Assembly (NCBI RefSeq): GCF_018100805.1
Contig: NZ_JAGJEA010000007.1
Coordinates: 124,001 to 188,000, forward strand
Source of the DNA: Aquimarina sp. MMG016
Lineage (GTDB): Bacteria > Bacteroidota > Bacteroidia > Flavobacteriales > Flavobacteriaceae
Length of the DNA stretch: 64,000 nucleotides
Reading direction: 5' to 3'
Shown here: piece after piece, positions 26,793 through 35,637 of the stretch
Layout: each line of letters opens with the position of its first letter
Numbering within the stretch: position 1 is the stretch's first letter
Position numbers and translations under genes: made by a program
The notes under the pieces: generated by a model
Databases searched by the model: none
Told to the model about the DNA's origin: nothing
Seen by the model: the letters and a program-made list of their open reading frames with translations, nothing else

Positions 26793-27140
26793 ATGCCACC
26801 AATTGAAAACACAATTACTCTAGAAACCGGTATCCAATGGACAACAAAATGGCGTCAAGAATGTCCAGACAATTGTAGAGCGTTTCTAATTCCTAAAATT
26901 GATTTAATAGAAGTTTTACAGGAAAAACATGTTGTTAATGTAAGAGCTTATATGGGAATCGATGACGATGGAATAGAAAAATTAATCATTGTTGGCGTAG
27001 ATGCAGATGGTAAAGATGTTATTGGTCCAATATCTAATAAATCTGCTACCACTAATGATGAAATTGAGTTTGGATATTTATATGATTTTACGGATCCTTG
27101 TCCTAATACTTGTGATAATAGTAGCCCATTAAATGGATAA
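26793..27140 (+). CDS. Uncharacterised small cytosolic protein with CPDNC and CPNTC cysteine pairs
   Basis: This 115-residue acidic protein has no signal peptide or membrane segment. It has two small Cys pairs, CPDNC near residue 28 and CPNTC near residue 107, that could bind a metal or form redox disulfides. The middle is strand-rich (VVNVRAYMGIDDDGIEKLIIVGVDADGKDVIG). No family is recognised. Its TAA overlaps the ATG of the following membrane protein, so it is probably translated with it. Because the downstream gene set ends in a histidine kinase and regulator, a role as a sensory or signal-related protein is an inference. Confidence 0.75.
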   Translation: MPPIENTITLETGIQWTTKWRQECPDNCRAFLIPKIDLIEVLQEKHVVNVRAYMGIDDDGIEKLIIVGVDADGKDVIGPISNKSATTNDEIEFGYLYDFTDPCPNTCDNSSPLNG

Positions 27141-27781
27141 TGGATTATAACCAAATATTTTCTTGGTTAAGTAAAATAATTTTGTCCGTTAATGTTATAG
27201 TTTATTCTAAAGGTTTGTCTAGTTTTTATAGTAGAAAGACCTTTAGGATTTTCTTCTTTTACATTGGCTATATTTTTTTATTTCAAATAGTTTTGTTTTT
27301 ATTTTGGTTGTTTAAAATCAACAACATTTTTCTTTCTCATTTCTACTTTATTATACAATTTGTGCTGTTATCATTTTTTTATAGAGAATTGTTCAAAGGA
27401 AAAAATCAAAAAAGAGTTATTAATGCTGTTATGATTACAATAATCTCAATAATTATAATTCAATACATTTTTACACCAGGATTGTTTAATAAATTTAACT
27501 TGTCTGAAATAGTGTTAACCTCAGTTCCGTTAATTATGTATTCCATCATTCACTTCTATAATATATTAGGAAAGAAAAAGGAATATGTATATATAAACTC
27601 AGGTGTTTTATTATACTTAAGTGGAAGTACACTGCTTTTTGTTGCAGGAAATTATATAGTTGCGTCCGATTCAATTTTAAACAAATCGATTTGGATTATT
27701 AATTCAATTTTGTTTGTGGTATACCAGATTTTAATTTTCGTTGAATGGAGGAAGTCGTTTTACAAGAAGAAAATTCAGTAA
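27140..27781 (+). CDS. Uncharacterised polytopic membrane protein
   Basis: This 213-residue protein is almost wholly hydrophobic, with about six or seven membrane segments separated by short basic loops. A 7TM-like topology is likely. No catalytic or transport motif is seen. It sits between the small Cys protein and the histidine kinase, overlapping both (TAATG in front, 37 bases behind). The kinase lacks a sensor domain, so this membrane protein may provide the sensing part. That is inference only. Confidence 0.8.
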   Translation: MDYNQIFSWLSKIILSVNVIVYSKGLSSFYSRKTFRIFFFYIGYIFLFQIVLFLFWLFKINNIFLSHFYFIIQFVLLSFFYRELFKGKNQKRVINAVMITIISIIIIQYIFTPGLFNKFNLSEIVLTSVPLIMYSIIHFYNILGKKKEYVYINSGVLLYLSGSTLLFVAGNYIVASDSILNKSIWIINSILFVVYQILIFVEWRKSFYKKKIQ

Positions 27782-28551
27782 TTGTTTTTTTGATAGTCGG
27801 AATAGGGATTTTGCTATTGATGGCTACTTCATTATTATTGTTTTTTTATTTTTCTAATAAAAAGATTATTCAAAAAGAATTAGAAAAAAAAGATTTAGCG
27901 ATCTCATACCAAAGAGACCTATTACATGCTACTATAGAAACTCAGGAAGAAGAACGTAAACGTATTGCGCAGGATTTACACGATGCCATAAGCGCTAAAC
28001 TTAATGTAGTAAGTCTTAGCACTAATGTATTAATTGATGGTAACCTGGATAAGAAAGAAGAAGAACAAACATTGCAACATATTCTATCAGTTACTACCAA
28101 TACATTAGAAAGCTCGCGTAGGTTAGCACATAATTTATTGCCTCCAATTTTAGAAAATTTTGGTTTGCAAGCGGCAATTGAAGAATTATGTGATGAATTT
28201 ATCAGTAGTAAAAAGTTAGCAATAGAACATCATATTAATTATAATCAGTCATTATCCAAAAGCAATGAACTACACCTCTTTAGAATTACTCAAGAATTGT
28301 TAAATAATTCTGTGCGACATGGTGAGGCAAGTAAAGTAAACCTTTCTATTGATGACAGCGGGCAATTCGCCCTGGATTATATAGACAATGGCAAAGGTTT
28401 TGATCTAAAATCTATAGAAAAAAAGAAGGGAATTGGTCTTAAAAACATAGAAAGTAGAGTAGAAATACTCGGCGGGGAACTTTCTTATGAGAGTGAGATC
28501 GGTAATGGAGCTACATTCAATATTATAATTCTTAAAACCCCTAGCTCATGA
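27745..28551 (+). CDS. Sensor histidine kinase (HisKA_3/HATPase_c, NarX-DegS-like)
   Basis: This 268-residue kinase has one N-terminal membrane segment (about residues 12-34) and then a short helical linker. Its HisKA_3 H-box is EEERKRIAQDLHDAISAKLN, with the His that is phosphorylated. The HATPase domain has LLNNSVRHG (N box), DNGKGFD (G1) and KGIGLKNIESR (G2). There is no periplasmic sensor region, so the signal must come through the membrane or a partner. The start overlaps the membrane protein, and ATGA links it to the regulator gene. Confidence 0.9.
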   Translation: MEEVVLQEENSVIVFLIVGIGILLLMATSLLLFFYFSNKKIIQKELEKKDLAISYQRDLLHATIETQEEERKRIAQDLHDAISAKLNVVSLSTNVLIDGNLDKKEEEQTLQHILSVTTNTLESSRRLAHNLLPPILENFGLQAAIEELCDEFISSKKLAIEHHINYNQSLSKSNELHLFRITQELLNNSVRHGEASKVNLSIDDSGQFALDYIDNGKGFDLKSIEKKKGIGLKNIESRVEILGGELSYESEIGNGATFNIIILKTPSS

Positions 28552-29219
28552 AAAATGATGTAATAAAATTAGCAATAGCAGATGATGAGACCCTATTTAG
28601 ACAAGGAATTTCTTTTATCCTTTCTAAAGAAAATAATATAGATATTATATTACAAGCGGAAGATGGTAATGATCTCATTAATCAATTAAAGGCTAGAAGA
28701 GATTTACCTGAGATTATACTAATGGATTTAAAGATGCCAGATCTTAATGGAGTTGAAGCCACTAAGATTGTAAGAAAGCAATTTCCAGAAATTAAAATTA
28801 TAGCGCTTACCAGTTATTATTCTAAACCGTTTATAGTTAACATGATAGATCAAGGAGCTGTTGCGTATCTTGCTAAGAATAGCTCACCAACTCAGGTGAT
28901 TTATACCATAAATCAAGTAGCTCAAAAAGGTTTTTACTATGATGAAAATGTACTTGATATCTTAGAAGATACCAAACTAAAAACGATTAAGAAAAGTAAA
29001 TATGATGAAGAATACCTGACACGAAGAGAGCGAGAAGTACTCAAGCTAATCTGTGAGCAAAAAACTACAGTAGAAATTGCAGAACAGTTGTTTATTAGTC
29101 CTCGTACGGTAGAAGGACACCGTAATCATTTATTGCTAAAGACAGGTTCTAAAAACATTGCGGGTTTGGTAATCCACGCTATTGAGAATCAAATTTTTGT
29201 TCGAAACCAGCAATTGTGA
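28548..29219 (+). CDS. Response regulator, NarL/FixJ family
   Basis: This 223-residue two-domain regulator has an N-terminal receiver with LADDE/ADDE and the phosphoacceptor in LMDLKMPDLNG, plus a TSYYSKP effector loop. The C-terminal LuxR-type HTH is YLTRREREVLKLICEQKTTVEIAEQLFISPRTVEGHRNH (winged-free, four-helix). Phosphorylation by the overlapping HisKA_3 kinase would activate DNA binding. Its target is unknown. The upstream pigment operon is close and could be a target. ATG overlaps the kinase stop. Confidence 0.9.
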   Translation: MKNDVIKLAIADDETLFRQGISFILSKENNIDIILQAEDGNDLINQLKARRDLPEIILMDLKMPDLNGVEATKIVRKQFPEIKIIALTSYYSKPFIVNMIDQGAVAYLAKNSSPTQVIYTINQVAQKGFYYDENVLDILEDTKLKTIKKSKYDEEYLTRREREVLKLICEQKTTVEIAEQLFISPRTVEGHRNHLLLKTGSKNIAGLVIHAIENQIFVRNQQL

Positions 29220-29266
29220 TTTTTTAGGCTGTTTAGATTTCCTTGTTGTCGAGGATTAGTGAGATG

Positions 29267-30460
29267 TTAAGCTTTCTGACAATGCAGGATGACCTTTTTG
29301 TTTTCTGAATTTGTGGTAAAGAATAAATATTCCTGACCACCATCTTTAATTTTGAGTTTTTTTCTGATTACACTAACAGATTCCGGAAAATTACGAGTAG
29401 TAATATTGGCTTTAGTGATTCCTGCTTTAGCCAATACTTTTTTCTGATAAGGATAAATGTTAATAATCTGGAACCTCCTTCCTGGAAAATTGATTAATTG
29501 GTCAGAAGTATACAAGTGAGAATTGATATGAAGTTTATACAAACCTAATTTCTTTCCAATACTTGAAAAACCACCACTTTTTAGAATAGCTGCATTAGGT
29601 TCATAGAGATAGGTTTTAGGCAGACTAATAGGAACAGAAATATTAGTTTCGTCTTTTAGTAAAAAAGAAAACTCTTTGTTACCAGTTTTTGTTAGATTAA
29701 CAGTCTTTATGATAATATCTCCATTAAAAGTGGAGTCAAGAACCCATAGCAGTTCTTTAACTTCATTATTAACCGCAACTACGTGAATTTCTTTGACTTT
29801 TTTCAGAGAAGATATGCCTATTTGAATATCCAGTAAAGGAGAAGTCTTAATGAGGATATTTTTACTTCTAGAGAAAAGAAAATCTAAATTAGAAGGAACA
29901 TCAGGAAGGCAATCTTCAAGAAAGAAGACTTTTCCTTTACTATTATGTCTTCGAGAAGGGTCGATATAAATCCAATCTACTGTATTTTGATTTTTTAATA
30001 TTTCTAAACCATCTCCGGTATAGATTTTTATATTGTCTGTTTTAAGAATAATAAAGTTATGAGAAGCGATTTGACTTAGTTCTTCATTAAGTTCACAATG
30101 GTAAACAATTATTATTTTTTTTGAAAAATAATAATCATCAATTCCTAAACCTCCTGTAATGTCAATCAAAGTTTCTCCCGAAACCAAATTACTTTTATAT
30201 TGCGCAGTTGCTTCAGAAGAAGTCTGTTCCAGGTTGAGGGTTGGAGGATAGTAAATCCCTTGTGTATTATACCAAGAAGGTAGCTTTTGTTTAGCCTTAA
30301 GCCTGCCTTGAACCTGTTGTGCTAATTCCTGAATGGTTATTCCCTGAAAAGGGCTTCCTTTTAAAATAAGTGTACTCAAGTCTATATTGCGATCAGATGT
30401 AGAGATAATATAGTCTTGTACTTCTCTATTTAAAATTTTAGTATTCAATTTTTTTATCAC
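29267..30460 (-). CDS. Class I SAM-dependent methyltransferase with THUMP-like domain
   Basis: This 397-residue protein has a SAM-binding motif in LIDITGGLGIDDYYFSKK and the motif DWIYIDPSRRH, which fits an RNA or DNA base methyltransferase. The C-terminal part (FSSIGKKLGLYKLHINSHLYTS and on) matches the THUMP-like domain found in Bacteroidota methyltransferases. It is a predicted RNA-modifying enzyme. The exact target is not known. It is convergent with the response regulator gene, 48 bases apart, and is last in the minus-strand group with the AI-2E, SpoU and DUF4159 genes. Confidence 0.8.
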   Translation of the reverse strand: MIKKLNTKILNREVQDYIISTSDRNIDLSTLILKGSPFQGITIQELAQQVQGRLKAKQKLPSWYNTQGIYYPPTLNLEQTSSEATAQYKSNLVSGETLIDITGGLGIDDYYFSKKIIIVYHCELNEELSQIASHNFIILKTDNIKIYTGDGLEILKNQNTVDWIYIDPSRRHNSKGKVFFLEDCLPDVPSNLDFLFSRSKNILIKTSPLLDIQIGISSLKKVKEIHVVAVNNEVKELLWVLDSTFNGDIIIKTVNLTKTGNKEFSFLLKDETNISVPISLPKTYLYEPNAAILKSGGFSSIGKKLGLYKLHINSHLYTSDQLINFPGRRFQIINIYPYQKKVLAKAGITKANITTRNFPESVSVIRKKLKIKDGGQEYLFFTTNSENKKVILHCQKA

Positions 30461-30514
30461 TCCAGTGTAGGCTGGAATCTATTTTGGTTTGATAAATATA
30501 ATAACTCTTTAGAG

Positions 30515-31603
30515 TTACAAATCTTTGGTCAGTTTCTTTACGATCTTGTACTCTGATAAAAACTCCTGTGCAATCACCTTAATTGCTGTATAAAAAGGTA
30601 CTGCAACGATTAATCCCCCAATACCAAATAGTAATCCAAAAATAAGAATGGCAAGAAAGATTTCTAAAGGATGAGACTTTACACTATTTCCAAAAATCAG
30701 AGGTTGATTTAAAAAATTATCAATTAATTGAATTATTAGATACCCAATTAAAACATAGGTCATTTTTGGCAAAATAACCGATTGAAAATCAAAACCTAGA
30801 TTACTGGTTAAGGTCAGTATCAGTACAAAAAGACCACCAAATAAAGGTCCGATATAAGGAATCAAATTTAAAATCGCAGCGATTAATGCAACAGCGATAG
30901 CGTTATGAACACCAAAAATCAATAATAGAATAGTGTATAAGACAAATAAGATAGTTATCTGCAATAAGAGTCCCACAAAATAACGAGATAATAAGTCTTT
31001 GATTTTGGAGAAGGCTCTCATGAACTTGTTTTCATCCTCTTTTTTTGCAAAAACTAACATACTGTTTTCCAGAAGTTGACTATCCTTTAGTAAAAAGAAA
31101 GAAATAAATAACACTGAAAAAAGCCCAATCAAGACTGCCCCAAAACCACTTAAAAAAGAATTAATAGCATTCGGAATTGCTTTTAAATCAAAAAATTGCA
31201 TGAGATCTGTTTGTTTAATGAGCTCTACAAAATTGAGTTTCTCTACATTAAAATAATCACTAACCTCCTGGTTTAATCGATCAAAATCATCCCCAACCTG
31301 ATTAATGTCAATTTCTCCAATTAGTTGTCCTTGTTCGCTAATGATAGGTACAAACAGCATAAATATGCTCATAAATAAACCAATCACAATGACCAGTGCA
31401 AACATTACTGCTAGGGTATTTCCGAACTTTAGCTTTCTTTTCAGAAATGATACCAAAGGTCTTCCCATTAAAGAAATTATACTTGCAAAAGCGATGTAGA
31501 TAAGTACAGATTGTATTTTGTATAAAAACCATAGTAATCCAAGAACACCTATAATAACGGCTACTGCTCTCAGAATACCATATGCGATTGTTTTAGAACT
31601 CAT
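30515..31603 (-). CDS. AI-2E family transporter (putative permease)
   Basis: This 362-residue protein has about seven or eight membrane segments with the conserved LIPYIGPLFGG region and a final IFGLLFGIGGLIVAVPFYTAIKVI. This is the architecture of the AI-2E/PerM family. Its transport substrate is uncertain; family members have been linked to autoinducer-2, ions or cell-envelope stress. It lies between the THUMP-like methyltransferase and the SpoU methyltransferase on the same strand. Confidence 0.85.
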   Translation of the reverse strand: MSSKTIAYGILRAVAVIIGVLGLLWFLYKIQSVLIYIAFASIISLMGRPLVSFLKRKLKFGNTLAVMFALVIVIGLFMSIFMLFVPIISEQGQLIGEIDINQVGDDFDRLNQEVSDYFNVEKLNFVELIKQTDLMQFFDLKAIPNAINSFLSGFGAVLIGLFSVLFISFFLLKDSQLLENSMLVFAKKEDENKFMRAFSKIKDLLSRYFVGLLLQITILFVLYTILLLIFGVHNAIAVALIAAILNLIPYIGPLFGGLFVLILTLTSNLGFDFQSVILPKMTYVLIGYLIIQLIDNFLNQPLIFGNSVKSHPLEIFLAILIFGLLFGIGGLIVAVPFYTAIKVIAQEFLSEYKIVKKLTKDL

Positions 31604-31616
31604 AATTTAAAAGTTT

Positions 31617-31648
31617 CAAAGAAACAAAGACTCAAAGTTACAAAGAAC
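31617..31648. repeat. Four tandem 8-base units, CAAAGNNN
   Basis: Four copies of an 8-base unit with constant CAAAG and variable last three bases run from 31617 to 31648. The last two units contain the C-terminal codons and stop of the SpoU methyltransferase gene. Such CAAAG-rich stretches occur between genes in other Flavobacteriaceae, from general recall rather than any search here. Confidence 0.6.
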
Positions 31649-32171
31649 TATTTTGACTGGCATCTAGCCATTGCTTAGTGATTTCATATAAAGCAATTCC
31701 GGTAGCGGTAGCAACATTCATACTGCTATTAGTTCCATACATATTGATGTGTAATGATTGTTTTACCAGTTTCAGAACTTCTTTAGAAACTCCTAAATTC
31801 TCTTCACCTATGATTAAAGCGATTTTTTCTTCAGATTTTTGTAAATATCCTGAAATAGGAATGCTGTTTCCTGTTATTTCCAATGCCAGCATTGTATACC
31901 CTTTTTTAATATACTCTTGTACAGTCACTAAAATATCATCTATCTGTTGATAAGGAACTATTTCGTGAGTTGCTCTCGCGGTACGTTGCATTCGTTTACT
32001 AACTACGGTAATATCTTCTCCACAAAAAATAATTTCTTCAATTCCGAAAGTATCAGCAATTCTGAAAATACTACCAATATTGGCAGGTGAACTTACGTTG
32101 TCACATATCAGCGTAATTGGAAATTGTTTTTTAATAAAGGTTGTATTATGATGATGAAGCTGCTCACTCAT
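31638..32171 (-). CDS. RNA 2'-O-methyltransferase, TrmH/SpoU family
   Basis: This 177-residue protein has the SPOUT knot motifs: NVSSPANIGSIFR near the N-terminus, IGEENLGVSKE in the middle, and MYGTNSSMNVATATGIALYE at the C-terminus. These fit SpoU methyltransferases that modify tRNA or rRNA 2'-OH. Its stop codon overlaps a CAAAG repeat. It overlaps the upstream DUF4159 gene by one base, so the two are co-transcribed. Confidence 0.85.
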   Translation of the reverse strand: MSEQLHHHNTTFIKKQFPITLICDNVSSPANIGSIFRIADTFGIEEIIFCGEDITVVSKRMQRTARATHEIVPYQQIDDILVTVQEYIKKGYTMLALEITGNSIPISGYLQKSEEKIALIIGEENLGVSKEVLKLVKQSLHINMYGTNSSMNVATATGIALYEITKQWLDASQNSSL

Positions 32172-32809
32172 TAATTTTCAAAAGCGTATTTGATAATATT
32201 AGCACCCATTTTTAAAGCTTTTAAGCGAACTTCTTCAGGATCGTTATGAACTTCAGGGTTTTCCCAACCATCTCCAAGGTCGCTTTCAAAGGTAAACAGT
32301 AGTATCAACCTTCCTTCATGAGAAATTCCTAAAGCCTGAGGGCGTTTACCATCGTGTTCGTGAATTTTTGGTAACCCTTGCGGGAAATTATATTTCGAAG
32401 AAAAAATAGGATGAGAACTGGTTAATTCCTCTAATTTTTTATCAGGAAATACTTTAACAAGTTCTTTTCTAACGTAGGGTTCCATTCCATAATTATCATC
32501 GATGTGAATAAACCCACCGCTTAATAAATAGTTTCTAAGGTTCTCAGCATCCTCTTCTGTAAAAAAAACATTACCGTGACCCGTCATATGAACATATGGA
32601 TACTGAAATATATCCACACTTTGCGGTGTTACGGTTACCGGTTTCCTGTTGATAGCTGTATTAATGTTTTGATTACAAAATTTAATCAAATTTGGTAATG
32701 CGGTTGGATTACTATACCAGTCTCCACCTCCTTTATATTGTAAGATAGCAATATCCTGAGCATATATAGATATGGATAAAAAGAGCGTCAGGTACGTAAG
32801 TTTATTCAT
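32171..32809 (-). CDS. DUF4159 domain secreted protein
   Basis: This 212-residue protein has a signal peptide (LTYLTLFLSISIYAQ) and the DUF4159 domain, an alpha/beta fold of class I glutamine amidotransferase type, with MTGHGNVFFTEEDAENLRNYLLSGGFIHIDDNYG and SHPIFSSKYNFPQGLP. The function of the domain is not established. It is probably a periplasmic or outer-membrane-associated protein. It is the first gene of the minus-strand group and is divergent from DUF1223 with 44 bases between them. Confidence 0.85.
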   Translation of the reverse strand: MNKLTYLTLFLSISIYAQDIAILQYKGGGDWYSNPTALPNLIKFCNQNINTAINRKPVTVTPQSVDIFQYPYVHMTGHGNVFFTEEDAENLRNYLLSGGFIHIDDNYGMEPYVRKELVKVFPDKKLEELTSSHPIFSSKYNFPQGLPKIHEHDGKRPQALGISHEGRLILLFTFESDLGDGWENPEVHNDPEEVRLKALKMGANIIKYAFEN

Positions 32810-32853
32810 AATAAACGTCTAAAATAAAGTCTAAATGTACTAAAATAAAACAG

Positions 32854-33573
32854 ATGGTGGATAAGCTTTTAATACTATTAACGCTATTAATTTCGGCAAA
32901 CCTCAGCGCACAGCAAGGGGACAATTCAATTATAGTGTTAGAATTGTTTACTTCTCAAGGTTGTAGTAGTTGTCCTCCGGCAGATGAACTACTAGACCGC
33001 ATTAAATATAATAATGAGAATCAAGATGTATATGTTTTGTCATACCACGTAGATTATTGGAATCGTTTAGGTTGGAGAGATCCTTTTAGCAATTCGATGT
33101 TTAGTGACTATCAAAGAGAATATGCCCAGCAATTCAATAGTAGATCCATTTATACTCCTCAATTGGTAGTAAACGGTAGAGAACATTTTACAGGATCTAA
33201 TGAGTATAAAGTTACTGCTGCGTTGGAGCAATATTCGCAATCAAAACCCTCAAATACAATTTTGTTACAAAATATAAAGAAAACGAATGTAATGATTCAG
33301 TTGGATTATAAGGTACAAGGAGGAGATTTTGATAGAATTACATTGGCTTTGGTAGTTTCTGAACGTATTACTGATATATCCAGAGGTGAAAACAGAAACA
33401 GAATGCTGAAGAATACAAATATAGTAGCAAACCGAATTGTAACTCAACAAGATTATGGAGAAGTGTCTATTAAAATTCCTGACTGGATTGAAGATTCAGA
33501 TCAACTCTCAATTATTACCTATACTCAGGATACAGATTTAAAAACTACAGGAGCTTCTCGATATAGATTATAA
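32854..33573 (+). CDS. DUF1223 secreted thioredoxin-like protein
   Basis: This 239-residue protein has a signal peptide (LLILLTLLISANLSAQQ) and a DUF1223 domain with thioredoxin-like features. LELFTSQGCSSCPPADELL holds a CxxC pair (CSSC) in the position of a thioredoxin active site. The strand SYHVDYWNRLGWRDPF follows, as in the family. It may be a periplasmic redox protein. The start ATG is 44 bases from the divergent DUF4159 gene. Confidence 0.85.
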   Translation: MVDKLLILLTLLISANLSAQQGDNSIIVLELFTSQGCSSCPPADELLDRIKYNNENQDVYVLSYHVDYWNRLGWRDPFSNSMFSDYQREYAQQFNSRSIYTPQLVVNGREHFTGSNEYKVTAALEQYSQSKPSNTILLQNIKKTNVMIQLDYKVQGGDFDRITLALVVSERITDISRGENRNRMLKNTNIVANRIVTQQDYGEVSIKIPDWIEDSDQLSIITYTQDTDLKTTGASRYRL

Positions 33574-33689
33574 ATAGTAATTTCTGGGTTTTGAATCTTC
33601 AAATCAGATATCAATATTTAATATTATACCTCTTCTAAAATCAAAAATCTACCTTTTTATTGAACTTATTTTAGTCTAAATATGAATTA

Positions 33690-33746
33690 AAAACCTCTTA
33701 ATTTATAATGATTAAACATCTGTTTAAGAGTTGTTTAAGGGGTTTT
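33690..33746 (+). terminator. Nested inverted repeats downstream of the DUF1223 gene
   Basis: AAAACCTCTTAA (33690-33701) pairs with TTAAGGGGTTTT (33735-33746), 12 bases with a single G-U wobble. Inside its loop TTAAAC (33712-33717) pairs with GTTTAA (33722-33727). The outer right arm ends in TTTT and is followed by GTTTTT. It may act as a terminator of the DUF1223 gene, although the loop is large, and other structural roles are possible. Confidence 0.45.
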
Positions 33747-33863
33747 GTTTTTAACTAAAGAACATGATGTATTATTTGTTTTTATGTATTTCATAATAAA
33801 TATAAATAAAAATTAATGATTTAAATGTTTCAATTTTGCTGAGTAAACATAAAAAGAACAATT

Positions 33864-34148
33864 ATGTCAAACGTCGCAGAAGCACAAATAAGAGTAGAAC
33901 AAGAGGTGTTTATTTCTGAGAATGAAAAAAGTGAACTTTCAAAAATCAGAAATAAGAAAAAGAAAAGTATCAAATTAATAGTATATCCTGTTTTTGGTTT
34001 TCTGTTCCTCATTTCACTTATCACATTATCCTTTTTAAATAATAGCCTTTTTATGACTGAGATTTTGATTTCATCTTTCATCATCTCATGTCTTATAATT
34101 ATAAAGATGAATAATGATATAAAGTCTCCGGATTATTTTTCGAAGTAA
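33864..34148 (+). CDS. Uncharacterised small membrane protein
   Basis: This 94-residue protein has a charged N-terminal third (EVFISENEKSELSKIRNKKKK) and two hydrophobic segments (about residues 40-60 and 66-84) forming a hairpin. No domain is recognised. A minus-strand 84-residue frame overlaps the same DNA, but the plus-strand frame has the better position, with an AT-rich upstream region and the same strand as the next gene. The gene precedes another small protein by 33 bases. Confidence 0.6.
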   Translation: MSNVAEAQIRVEQEVFISENEKSELSKIRNKKKKSIKLIVYPVFGFLFLISLITLSFLNNSLFMTEILISSFIISCLIIIKMNNDIKSPDYFSK

Positions 34149-34181
34149 TTTCTAATATATAATAACTTAAAAACTATAATA

Positions 34182-34472
34182 ATGATTACAACTGAAGTTA
34201 AGCAAAAGATTCAATTGGTAGAAGGTAAATTTACACCATCAGAAGCGCAGGATATAGTATCTGCATTAATTGAGGAAAAAGTGAATTTTCATAAACTACA
34301 ACGGTTAAGTTTATGTGAGGGAGAAGAAGGTATTAATACCACCTATGACGATAGTAGGATAAAAGAATTATATGTTGAAAAGAGAATAGCAAAGGAGTTC
34401 ATAACCAATGCCAGAGAAGAAGGTTTTAACGTGAGAATTAATGGAATACTGGAGATAACTTTTGAAAGATAA
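34182..34472 (+). CDS. Uncharacterised small soluble protein
   Basis: This 96-residue protein has no signal peptide or membrane segment. The sequence begins MITTEVKQKIQLVEGKFTPSEAQDIVSALIEEKV, which suggests two helices and a strand. The C-terminal part (EFITNAREEGFNVRINGILEITFER) is strand-like. No family is recognised. It lies 42 bases before the SbtA-like permease gene and could be a partner, but it is too short and unlike a PII protein to call a regulator. The function is unknown. Confidence 0.65.
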   Translation: MITTEVKQKIQLVEGKFTPSEAQDIVSALIEEKVNFHKLQRLSLCEGEEGINTTYDDSRIKELYVEKRIAKEFITNAREEGFNVRINGILEITFER

Positions 34473-34514
34473 AAATAAGAACATCACTAGTATATTTAAT
34501 TCAACGACCACTTT

Positions 34515-35477
34515 ATGGATTTACACTTGTTGGTAGATAACCTAACAAACCCCGCGCTTTTATTTTTCTTTCTTGGTATAATAGCCGTTCAGCTAAAAAG
34601 CGACTTAGAGATTCCTCCAAATTCTTCAAAATTTATTTCTTTATATCTCTTGCTCTCCATTGGTTTCAAAGGAGGGCAAGAGCTATCTCATAGTGATTTG
34701 AATATAGAGATTGTTTGGACATTGTTATTTGGTATTTTTCTTGCTATCATAATTCCGTTATATACTTATTATTTATTAAGAAGAAAGTTTAGTATTCCTA
34801 ACTCGGGTGCCATTGCGGCTGCTTATGGCTCTGTAAGTGCAGTAACTTTTGTAACTGCTATTTCTTTTTTAGAAATGGAACAAATTCCTTTTGGAGGACA
34901 TATGGTGGCAACTATGGCATTAATGGAGGCTCCTTCTATTATTATTGGTGTATTACTGATGTCTATCTATAGTAAAGAAAAAAATAATAAAAGTGCTATG
35001 GGCAAGGTCCTAAAACATTCTGTAACCAATGGTAGTGTTCTGCTAATATTAGGTAGTCTAGTAGTAGGTTTTTTAGCTAGTGAACAACAAGCTCAGGGTA
35101 TAAAACCATTTACGACTGATATTTTTAAAGGATTTTTGGCAGTGTTTTTATTAGATATGGGTATTACCAGTGGTAAGAAGCTATCTGCTTTTCTTAAAAA
35201 AGGATGGTTTGCATTCTTGTTCTCAATTATAATACCTGTTATTAATGGATGTTTGGTAGCAGCTATTAGTTCTACTTTTACTGATAGTATGGGTAATCGA
35301 TTTTTGTTAGCAATTTTGGCTGCCAGTGCATCCTATATTGCAGTACCTGCTGCAATGCGGTTAGCAGCTCCAAAAGCAAACCCCAGTCTTTACCTTCCGA
35401 TGGCGTTAGCAATCACTTTTCCATTTAATATCACATTAGGGATGCCACTTTACTTATGTATTGTACAGATGGTTTAA
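34515..35477 (+). CDS. Sodium-dependent bicarbonate permease family protein (SbtA-like)
   Basis: This 320-residue integral membrane protein has about ten segments, with an internal inverted repeat of the SbtA type: IGFKGGQELSH in the first half and FLLDMGITSGKKLS in the second. The C-terminal half contains AASASYIAVPAAMRLAAPKANPSLYLP, a family mark. SbtA members import bicarbonate with sodium in cyanobacteria; in heterotrophs the substrate may be bicarbonate or another anion. It is preceded by a small unknown gene. Confidence 0.85.
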   Translation: MDLHLLVDNLTNPALLFFFLGIIAVQLKSDLEIPPNSSKFISLYLLLSIGFKGGQELSHSDLNIEIVWTLLFGIFLAIIIPLYTYYLLRRKFSIPNSGAIAAAYGSVSAVTFVTAISFLEMEQIPFGGHMVATMALMEAPSIIIGVLLMSIYSKEKNNKSAMGKVLKHSVTNGSVLLILGSLVVGFLASEQQAQGIKPFTTDIFKGFLAVFLLDMGITSGKKLSAFLKKGWFAFLFSIIIPVINGCLVAAISSTFTDSMGNRFLLAILAASASYIAVPAAMRLAAPKANPSLYLPMALAITFPFNITLGMPLYLCIVQMV

Positions 35478-35637
35478 GTAGTTACATTAAAAACAGTTAA
35501 AAGATGATTCATATCGAGATTTGTTGTATAGTGTAATCTTGTGATTTTCTTAAGAAGTAGTTTCAGGCTAATTTTAGATATTCATACGTTTTGTAACTAT
35601 GTATACGAGATTGTATAACTATCTAATATAATTTAAA

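Noticed and set aside
33830..34084. Minus-strand 84-residue frame opposite the 94-residue small membrane protein gene
   Set aside because: It overlaps a plus-strand frame with better position, same direction as its neighbour and clear hydrophobic hairpin; the minus-strand frame lacks a convincing domain or neighbour on the same strand.
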